From positions 55,846 to 119,845 of the forward strand of contig NZ_WEHZ01000016.1 of the NCBI RefSeq assembly GCF_012641745.1: 64,000 nucleotides of DNA. The letters are read 5' to 3'. Each line of letters begins with the position of its first letter. Position 1 is the stretch's first letter. This document shows positions 57,845 through 64,000 of the stretch, one piece after another. The DNA is from Pseudoalteromonas peptidolytica (GTDB lineage Bacteria; Pseudomonadota; Gammaproteobacteria; Enterobacterales; Alteromonadaceae). The translations under genes and the position numbers were made by a program. The notes beneath the pieces were generated by a model. The model ran no database searches. It worked only from the letters and a program-made list of their open reading frames with translations, and was not told the DNA's origin.

Positions 57845-58981
57845 TTAAGCGTTGCGAGATTGCATTAATTCAATGAAATGGTCGAATAACGGTGCTGCAT
57901 CATGTGGACCTGGGCTTGCTTCAGGGTGACCTTGGAAGCTAAACGCAGGCTTATCAGTACGATGGATCCCTTGCAGTGTGCCATCAAACAAAGACTTATG
58001 CGTTGCACGTAGGTTATCAGGAAGCGTTGCTTCGTCAGCAGCGAAGCCATGGTTTTGTGCTGTGATCATCACAACGTCACGATCTAAGTCTTTAACCGGG
58101 TGGTTGCCACCATGGTGACCAAACTTCATTTTCACTGTTTTTGCACCAGAAGCGAGTGCTAATAACTGGTGGCCTAAGCAAATACCGAAAATAGGTGTGT
58201 CTGTTTCTAAAAATGCTTTTATCGCGTCAATGGCATAAGTACATGGCTCAGGGTCACCAGGACCGTTTGATAGGAAGATGCCATCAGGGTTGAGTGCTAG
58301 GACATCAGCAGCGGAGGTTTCTGCTGGAACAACTGTTAGTTTACAGCCTCTGTCAACTAGCATTCTAAGAATGTTCTTTTTCACACCAAAGTCATAGGCA
58401 ACAACATGAAACTTTTCATCTTCAGCGCGAAGTGTTTTAAAACCTTCGCCCAGAGTCCAGCTTGATTCACGCCATTCAAACTGAGTTTCTGTTGTCACTA
58501 CTTTTGCTAAATCCATCCCTTTTAAGCCAGGGAATGCTTGCGCAGCTTCTAGCGCTTGTTGCTCGTCAACTTCATCACCTGCGATAATACAACCATTTTG
58601 GGCTCCTTTATCACGAAGAATGCGAGTGAGTTTACGAGTATCAATATCTGCTATCCCTAAGATATTGCGTTCTTTTAAGTAGTCACTTAATGACTGTTCA
58701 TTACGGAAATTACTCGCAAGCAGTGGTAAGTCACGGATCACTAGGCCTTTTGCCCAGATTTTGTCCGCTTCCTCATCTTCGCTGTTAGTACCGGTGTTGC
58801 CGATATGTGGGTAAGTGAGCGTAACGATTTGTTCCGCGTATGAAGGATCCGTTAAGATCTCTTGATACCCCGTCATTGACGTATTGAATACTACTTCACC
58901 GACTGACATACCGTCAGCACCGATAGCAGTACCACGAAAAACCGTGCCGTCTTCAAGGACTAACAGAGCGGATTTAGTCAA
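57845..58981 (-). CDS. carA: Carbamoyl-phosphate synthase small (glutaminase) subunit
   Basis: Hydrolyses glutamine and channels ammonia to CarB. The 378-residue protein has the N-terminal CPSase domain ([37 protein letters not shown]) and the class I amidotransferase domain with nucleophile Cys in [15 protein letters not shown], and the His/Glu pair in [17 protein letters not shown]. It is first in carA-carB. The 207-bp upstream region includes TGAATCACATTTC, which could be half of an ARG box, but it is weak. Confidence 0.98.
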   Translation of the reverse strand: MTKSALLVLEDGTVFRGTAIGADGMSVGEVVFNTSMTGYQEILTDPSYAEQIVTLTYPHIGNTGTNSEDEEADKIWAKGLVIRDLPLLASNFRNEQSLSDYLKERNILGIADIDTRKLTRILRDKGAQNGCIIAGDEVDEQQALEAAQAFPGLKGMDLAKVVTTETQFEWRESSWTLGEGFKTLRAEDEKFHVVAYDFGVKKNILRMLVDRGCKLTVVPAETSAADVLALNPDGIFLSNGPGDPEPCTYAIDAIKAFLETDTPIFGICLGHQLLALASGAKTVKMKFGHHGGNHPVKDLDRDVVMITAQNHGFAADEATLPDNLRATHKSLFDGTLQGIHRTDKPAFSFQGHPEASPGPHDAAPLFDHFIELMQSRNA

Positions 58982-59188
58982 GTTAACCTCCTAGATAGTA
59001 AAAAACGGGCGAAAGCAAAACGCTCAACATCCCGTCTACAAAGCGCTTGGTAACACGCAGTTATTAAAATTTTGGCAAATTCGTTATAGTCTACAGCATG
59101 AATCACATTTCGTCTAATTAAAATCACCAAAATTACAAAAATAAGCCTTTAAACTCTTTTTTTACTTTAAAGCCGCAAAATGATATGC

Positions 59189-59992
59189 TTACTTCTTTAA
59201 ATCTAGGACATCTTGCATATCGTAAAGGCCTGCAGGTTTATCTTTTAACCATTGCGCAGCCCTTACAGCGCCTGATGCAAAGGTCAATCTCGATGCAGCT
59301 TTATGTGTTAATTCGAGTCTTTCCCCCATTGTTGCAAAGTAAGCGGTATGTTCACCTACTATATCACCCGCTCTAAGCACCGAATAACCAATCTCATGTT
59401 GTGATTTCGCTTCATGGCTGTGACTTCGGTCATAAACCGCAACATCGTCATGCTGCCAGCCTTTAGCTTCAGCTATCGCTTCACCAATAGCCAGTGCGGT
59501 ACCTGACGGAGCGTCGATTTTGTGGCGGTGGTGTGCCTCAAAGATTTCAATGTCCATCTCGTCAGCAAGCTTCTGTGCCGCTGTTTGCACTAAATTAAGG
59601 AGAAGATTAATACCCACACTATAATTACGAGAAAAGACAATAGGTATTTCCTTTGCAGCCTCAACTAGCAGTTCCATTTCAGTTGTAGTAAGACCTGTGG
59701 TACCGATCACCATTGGCTTTTTAGCAGCAATCGCGGCTGATAGGTGTTGCTTCATTCCCTCAGGTAAAGTGAAGTCGATTAATACATCAACATTTTCAAG
59801 CGTATCTTGTTCAGAGCTAAAACGAATATTTGTGTCTGCCTTTGGCTGCAATTGATTAATTGCTTTATCAAGGTATTGTGAACTTTCTCGAACGAAAGCG
59901 CAGATCAGCTCAGCTTGTTGCGATAAATAACAAGCTTCAATTAATGCAAGTCCCATTCTGCCATTCGCACCATAAATACCTATTCTTGTCAT
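59189..59992 (-). CDS. dapB: 4-hydroxy-tetrahydrodipicolinate reductase
   Basis: Reduces HTPA to tetrahydrodipicolinate with NAD(P)H, in lysine and peptidoglycan synthesis. The 267-residue protein has the dinucleotide motif IGIYGANGRMG (4-14), IGTTGLTTTE, and the signature EAHHRHKIDAPSGTAL with the catalytic histidine pair and lysine. Usual length. It is divergent from the NhaC-family gene; the car operon lies downstream, as in E. coli where dapB precedes carAB. Confidence 0.97.
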   Translation of the reverse strand: MTRIGIYGANGRMGLALIEACYLSQQAELICAFVRESSQYLDKAINQLQPKADTNIRFSSEQDTLENVDVLIDFTLPEGMKQHLSAAIAAKKPMVIGTTGLTTTEMELLVEAAKEIPIVFSRNYSVGINLLLNLVQTAAQKLADEMDIEIFEAHHRHKIDAPSGTALAIGEAIAEAKGWQHDDVAVYDRSHSHEAKSQHEIGYSVLRAGDIVGEHTAYFATMGERLELTHKAASRLTFASGAVRAAQWLKDKPAGLYDMQDVLDLKK

Positions 59993-60133
59993 GTGTCACC
60001 CTTATTTTTACGATATTAATTATCCGAATGGTAGCAATTATGGCTAACCGGATATGTAGAAATGCGTTTTTGCAGGAGTAGAGTTTACCGTATCTGTATG
60101 TCATAGTCAGTCAAGTTGAAAATAATAAAACAT

Positions 60134-60158
60134 TAGACTTTAGACGTCTAAACATATA
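60134..60158 (+). promoter_or_regulatory. MetJ-box-like operator of the NhaC-family gene
   Basis: The exact met-box consensus AGACGTCT at 60142-60149, inside the palindrome TTAGACGTCTAA, followed directly by a second 8-mer AAACATAT that matches 5 of 8. It sits between a -35-like TTAGAC (60133) and -10-like TATAAA (60155), 108 bp before the gene start. Confidence 0.65.
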
Positions 60159-60265
60159 AACTGCCGCGCTCGCTAACCTATTAGGGTTGAAAAAACTTCA
60201 TCTTATTAGGCGTGTTTTGCGGTTTTACAGCCAATTATTGGCTGTGCTTTATGTTGGGGAGTGCT

Positions 60266-61579
60266 ATGCAACCAAATTACAATCAAACAAAGGCAAAACT
60301 ATCATTATTGCCACTGCTGACCTTTGTAGGGATTTTTCTTGGCGCAGGATTGTATTTACAATCACAGGGCGTCGACTATGCGTTTTATCAATTAAAAGCG
60401 CCCGTTGCTATTCTACCCGCCATTGTTTTGGCTTTTTTACTCAATAAAGATACCATAAACCGCAGTGTCGAAACGTTTATTCGAGGCGCTGGACACAGCA
60501 ACATCATCACCATGTGCCTCATCTATTTATTGGCAGGTGCTTTCTCAGCCGTTGCAAGTGCAACAGGTGGTGTCGATGCTGTGGTTAACGCAGGTTTGTC
60601 ACTTATTCCTCCAGCGTTCCTATTACCTGGCCTTTTCCTTATTTCCGCTGTCGTCTCTACTGCAATGGGAACTTCCATGGGCACAATTGGTGCGATTGGC
60701 CCTATTGCTGTTGCAGTGGCGATGAAAACGGGGATCGACCCTGCACTGATGGCCGGCACTATAGTATCGGGTGCAATGTTTGGCGATAACTTATCTATTA
60801 TTTCTGACACCACAATTGCAGCCACACGAACCCAAGGCTGTGAAATGAAAGATAAATTTAGAGAGAATCTAAAGATAGCCCTACCTGCTGCGTTGTTGAC
60901 TGTCTTGCTATTAGTATTTTTAACCCCAGAGCCGCAGGTTGTAGAAACCAAACCGTTTGATTGGCTATTAGTTTTACCCTATGCGTTTATCTTGGTCTTG
61001 GCTGTGATTGGGATTAATGTTTTTGTTGTTCTTTTTAGCGGTATTGTGTTTGCTGGCTGCATAGGTTTTGTGGGTGACTACCAAGGCGCAGCGTTCCTAA
61101 ATGACGTCTACAAAGGCTTTAGTGATATGCAGGAGATTTTCTTACTATCTATGTTCATTGGTGGCCTATCCGAGTTTATTCGTATCAATGGCGGCCTCGA
61201 TTTTTTAGCAAAGCAAATCCAAAAAGTTACCAGTATCATTGCTAAATGGCACCGCCAAGTCGCTGATCAACTCGGTATTGCAGCGCTTGTATTAACCAGT
61301 AATCTATGTATTGCAAATAACACTGTAAGTATTATTGTTGCTGGCCCTGTTGCTAAAAAGCTAGCTGAAGACGGAAACATTTCAGCTAAGCGCTCTGCAA
61401 GCTTACTCGATATTTTTGCGTGCGTTATGCAGGGTTCTTTACCCTATGGTGCACAGGCACTGTTACTCGGGGCAACTTTTAAAATCAGCCCGTGGGATGT
61501 ATCTAGTTCATCTTATTACTGTTTTATTCTAGCGTTCACTGCCATTTGTGTTATTTGTCTAAGAAGAAATAAAGCATAA
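60266..61579 (+). CDS. metT: NhaC-family transporter, probable methionine transporter MetT
   Basis: A 437-residue inner-membrane protein with about ten to eleven hydrophobic segments and the NhaC signature GAMFGDNLSIISDTTIAAT (about 170-188), preceded by VSTAMGTSMGTIGAIGPIA. Members of this family are often annotated Na+/H+ antiporters, but comparative work assigned one group, MetT, to methionine uptake under MetJ or S-box control. The MetJ-like box upstream supports that here; the substrate is inferred, not shown. ATG 60266 is preceded by GGGGAG at 5 nt spacing; an in-frame start at 60212 lacks one. A terminator follows. Confidence 0.8.
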   Translation: MQPNYNQTKAKLSLLPLLTFVGIFLGAGLYLQSQGVDYAFYQLKAPVAILPAIVLAFLLNKDTINRSVETFIRGAGHSNIITMCLIYLLAGAFSAVASATGGVDAVVNAGLSLIPPAFLLPGLFLISAVVSTAMGTSMGTIGAIGPIAVAVAMKTGIDPALMAGTIVSGAMFGDNLSIISDTTIAATRTQGCEMKDKFRENLKIALPAALLTVLLLVFLTPEPQVVETKPFDWLLVLPYAFILVLAVIGINVFVVLFSGIVFAGCIGFVGDYQGAAFLNDVYKGFSDMQEIFLLSMFIGGLSEFIRINGGLDFLAKQIQKVTSIIAKWHRQVADQLGIAALVLTSNLCIANNTVSIIVAGPVAKKLAEDGNISAKRSASLLDIFACVMQGSLPYGAQALLLGATFKISPWDVSSSSYYCFILAFTAICVICLRRNKA

Positions 61580-61591
61580 TTTATTTACTTT

Positions 61592-61613
61592 AAGCGCCCA
61601 ACTTAGGGCGCTT
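61592..61613 (+). terminator. Intrinsic terminator of the NhaC-family gene
   Basis: AAGCGCCC-AACTTA-GGGCGCTT followed by TTGTTAT, 12 nt after the stop. Confidence 0.85.
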
Positions 61614-61652
61614 TTGTTATACTTTCATTTTTAATGTTATCCGAGTTAATAA

Positions 61653-62432
61653 ATGAAACTCAATACGCTCATTACTTTATCCTCACTTGCTGTTAGCTCA
61701 CTTAGCTATGCCGCTGATTGGAGCACTACACAGCTGCACGTCAACCACGGCGACTTTAAAAATCCCTTTAGCAAAAATGAAGCAACCACAACCGTTTATT
61801 CGCTTCAACATGCTTCAGGCTATCGCTATGGTGATAACTTCTTTTTTATCGATTACAGTAAAGATGATCTCACTGATGACTATCAAGATGGTGACTTTTA
61901 TGGGGAGTGGTATTCAAGCTTCTCCATGTCAAAGATTGCTGATTTTAAGTCCTCTTTTGACGCTATAGCTGACGTTAGCCTAACGATGGGCTTCAATGCA
62001 GCTGGAGATGCTAAAGTGATGAAATACTTACCTGGTGTCAAAGTGAACTGGAACTTTGAAGGGTTCAACTTTTTCTCATCTACATTTACTCTCTATCAAG
62101 ACGATAGCCAAGGGATCAGTCATGGCGGCGCTCCTAAGGAAAGTGATAGTTGGATGATAGATCTTGCATGGGGCTATCCTTTCAAAATAGGCGAACAAAA
62201 GTTCTATCTTACTGGCCATGTAGAATATATCGGCGAGCGAGAAAACGAGCTTGGTAATGATGTAAAAGGCTGGCTGCTCGCACAACCAATTCTTCAATGG
62301 GATCTCGGCTATGCGATGGGGATGCCAGATGATCAGCTGATGTTAGGTGTGGAATGGCAGTATTGGCACAACAAACTTGGTACAGATACCAACGAATCCG
62401 TTCCTCAATTACACCTTGCATGGACTTTCTAA
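61653..62432 (+). CDS. Tsx/OmpK-type nucleoside-specific outer-membrane channel
   Basis: A 259-residue outer-membrane barrel with a signal peptide (LITLSSLAVSSLSYA, cleaved before ADWS) and alternating aromatic strands ending in PQLHLAWTF, the terminal Phe typical of Bam substrates. The opening ADWSTTQLHVNHGDF and FIDYSKDDLTDDYQDGDFYGEWYSSFS match the Tsx/OmpK channel family used for nucleosides. Own ribosome binding site region (TTATCCGAG). It follows the NhaC-family gene after a terminator, so it is likely a separate unit. The exact substrate is inferred from the family. Confidence 0.85.
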   Translation: MKLNTLITLSSLAVSSLSYAADWSTTQLHVNHGDFKNPFSKNEATTTVYSLQHASGYRYGDNFFFIDYSKDDLTDDYQDGDFYGEWYSSFSMSKIADFKSSFDAIADVSLTMGFNAAGDAKVMKYLPGVKVNWNFEGFNFFSSTFTLYQDDSQGISHGGAPKESDSWMIDLAWGYPFKIGEQKFYLTGHVEYIGERENELGNDVKGWLLAQPILQWDLGYAMGMPDDQLMLGVEWQYWHNKLGTDTNESVPQLHLAWTF

Positions 62433-62491
62433 ACCCAGTACCCATGATGCAGCGGCTACTAGCGTTTATGCTTCTTGTAGCCGACACTGAA

Positions 62492-63520
62492 CTAAATTCC
62501 CTCTTGGCACCAAGACAAAGCGAGATCTAGAGACTGCTTATTATCATCTAATTTTCTAACACTTAGGTTCTTATAAGTGGCGAAATCTTGATATAGCGTA
62601 GTTAGTTTCGGCAACTGTAGCAGTGACACATACCTTGTTATGTTGTGGTGATACTCTGTTTTCATAAGCATAGGAAGGGAGTCTAATAAAAAAACTTGCT
62701 GTTCTTGATTCAACTCAGCAACCTGCTCTGCTCTTTTAACAGTAAGTTCTTGCCACATTAATACTGTTATTAACTCACTGTCTTGGGTTTGATCAACGCG
62801 CATTTTCACTGTATTGACATAACGCTGATAGCCCTGCCATTGTTTTGACGCAATATAGCTATTGAGTAGGTTCAGGCCAACATAGCTGGCCTCGTAGTTC
62901 TCCCCCGACTTTTGGTGGTGTAGAAACGCCAGCCGATACAACTCAGCCGCTTTTTCATAATTTGCCCGATCAAAATATACGTTCGCTAAATTATTATGTA
63001 ACGCTGCTTTAATATGTTCCTCTTCCCTATACTCGATAAGAGCTCTATCAAGAATCTCTTCAGCTTCATCCAACTGACCCGCTGTCCGATATAGTACAGC
63101 TAAGTTATTTATGATCTTTTGCTTTTGTTCATTTGTCGAAAATCGAATTGCACATTCATAGCTCTTCTCTGCCAGCTCAAACTTACCGGTCCTTCTAAAA
63201 TAAATAGCAAGATAAGTGGCTATTTCACCTTTCTCATAGTTTAAATAATGTAACCAATCTTTATTTTCTGAGAAAAGGTTAATAATACTTTTGATTAACC
63301 CAACATCGTTTGCTCTAATTCCTGACTTGAGGCCGGCTAAATGAATTTCGTATAACCCTTTTGAAGGGGTTTTAGGCAGGACTGGCTGTACCTTGGTATA
63401 TATTTCCAAAGCTTCGCTCGGATTAGACGCGTTTGCTCCCTGAATAGCCTGTAGTGTCTTGAATAGCTCGTTAGGCGTTAACACAACAAATGCAGAAAGC
63501 AATAATGCAACCTGTAGCAC
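62492..63520 (-). CDS. TPR-repeat protein with signal peptide
   Basis: A 342-residue exported protein. It starts with GTG 63520 (AGGAG 7 nt upstream), a hydrophobic signal LQVALLLSAFVVLT, then helical TPR units visible as YLAIYFRRTGKFELAEKSYECAI, NNLAVLYRTAGQLDEAEEILDRAL and NNLANVYFDRANYEKAAELYRLAF (about 105-215). The last third has no clear repeats. Such proteins usually scaffold other proteins; no partner gene is visible. In some relatives the TPR region is followed by a GGDEF or winged-helix output domain; here the protein ends in CQEGI without one. Confidence 0.75.
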   Translation of the reverse strand: MLQVALLLSAFVVLTPNELFKTLQAIQGANASNPSEALEIYTKVQPVLPKTPSKGLYEIHLAGLKSGIRANDVGLIKSIINLFSENKDWLHYLNYEKGEIATYLAIYFRRTGKFELAEKSYECAIRFSTNEQKQKIINNLAVLYRTAGQLDEAEEILDRALIEYREEEHIKAALHNNLANVYFDRANYEKAAELYRLAFLHHQKSGENYEASYVGLNLLNSYIASKQWQGYQRYVNTVKMRVDQTQDSELITVLMWQELTVKRAEQVAELNQEQQVFLLDSLPMLMKTEYHHNITRYVSLLQLPKLTTLYQDFATYKNLSVRKLDDNKQSLDLALSWCQEGI

Positions 63521-63621
63521 ACAAATACTCCTATCGCGCCAGCTTAAACAATCATAATGAAGCTTAGTAGTTTACATCAAACTTATCACATAAAAGAGTA
63601 AAAATCTGACTCGACAATGAA

Positions 63622-63782
63622 GTTGATATTGTAGTGGGAGCGAATTTACCTCGCGATGTTACAAAGTAGGATGTTTTTATTCTTTTTGTTTGAGAGACCC
63701 AACAGCTCGGCGGGTAAGCCGCCTCCTACCAGTGCTGCACTATGTTGATGTTGTGGTGGGAGTGAGTTTACCTCGCGATGTG
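63622..63782. repeat. Two direct copies of a 39-bp REP-like element
   Basis: GTTGATATTGTAGTGGGAGC... at 63622-63660 and GTTGATGTTGTGGTGGGAGT... at 63744-63782 share the core GTGGGAG-GA-TTTACCTCGCGATGT. Between them is a hairpin around GGCGGGTAAGCCGCC (63711-63725). They resemble the 'tgtgggagcgaatttattcgcgatg' elements that I remember as dispersed repeats in Pseudoalteromonas intergenic DNA. The segment 63521-64000 holds no gene that I can support. Confidence 0.65.
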
Positions 63783-63864
63783 TTGATTGCTTTGTAATGT
63801 ATTGATTGCTTTTCGAGGTGTTGATTATCTTGTGAGGTTTTCTTTTCAAATCCCACATAGCAAA

Positions 63865-63892
63865 AAACCCGCTGCATTGCTGCAACAGGTTT
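63865..63892 (-). terminator. Intrinsic terminator reading leftward from a gene beyond the window
   Basis: Minus-strand AAACCTGTTGCA-GCAA-TGCAGCGGGTTT forms a 12-bp stem with two G-U pairs, then three more T. Its gene would lie right of 63900, possibly past the window edge. Confidence 0.7.
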
Positions 63893-64000
63893 GACGTACA
63901 TGGATGCACTAATTTCGATTAGATTCATGGATGAATGCGGTTAATCGGCCTTTTATAAGGCCCTGGCTCGCTACGAAGTAGGATGTTCTACTTTCACATG

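Noticed and set aside
59040..59125. ARG-box-like sequence before carA (TGAATCACATTTC)
   Set aside because: Only one half matches the ArgR consensus well; expected biologically but too weak to annotate from sequence alone.

Overview
The window looks like chromosomal DNA of a marine gammaproteobacterium of the Pseudoalteromonas type (Alteromonadales). Evidence: an AT-leaning base composition, CmoAB, a DUF3334-like protein, an Entner-Doudoroff (ED) operon beside LacI regulators and a TonB-dependent alpha-glucan locus, a TonB-era GlcNAc locus, an M9 collagenase and a dispersed 160-210 bp repeat. Species is inferred from memory of families, not from a search. I saw no rRNA, tRNA, CRISPR array or complete insertion sequence.

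Layout. 1-1150: start of nagA and nagK (GlcNAc catabolism) with a NagR-type operator. 1.3-7.5 kb: a 2OG-Fe(II) oxygenase and two divergent multidomain histidine kinases. 7.9-10.4 kb: a DUF3334-like protein and cmoA-cmoB. 10.9-13.5 kb: orphan membrane protein, lipoprotein, and a small peptide gene that looks like an unlinked RiPP precursor (double-glycine leader). 14.0-18.4 kb: adk, then the operon edd-eda-gap. 19.0-35.4 kb: an alpha-glucan/maltodextrin utilisation locus: two LacI regulators, glucokinase, GH15 glucoamylase, SLC45-like MFS transporter, GH13 amylase lipoprotein, flavin-dependent halogenase, TonB-dependent receptor, GH13 alpha-glucosidase. Two different LacI-type operators partition it: TGACACCGGTGTCA before edd and glk, and TGCATACGTATKCA before the amylase operon, the receptor and the alpha-glucosidase. 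The logic is: glucan import through the outer membrane, hydrolysis to glucose, phosphorylation by Glk, breakdown through ED enzymes.

35.5-38.3 kb is the most unusual part: an IS110-family transposase remnant and what I read as a small array of integron gene cassettes without an integrase. There is one clear attC site (36116-36244), one truncated attC and one candidate attC, and the cassette boundary sequences match by the rule expected of cassettes. Cargo is an unknown 113-aa acidic protein and a YdcZ/DUF606 transporter pair with a divergent LysR regulator.

38.6-64.0 kb is mostly core genome: EAL phosphodiesterase, ihfA-pheT-pheS, hda and a DUF2066 protein, a diguanylate cyclase, a glyoxalase-like protein, a periplasmic binding protein, collagenase, two orphan genes, greA, carB-carA, dapB, an NhaC-family transporter under a MetJ-like box (probable methionine transporter MetT), a Tsx/OmpK-type porin and a TPR protein. 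Five copies of one MITE-like repeat with terminal inverted repeats and a covarying internal hairpin are scattered from 13 to 53 kb.
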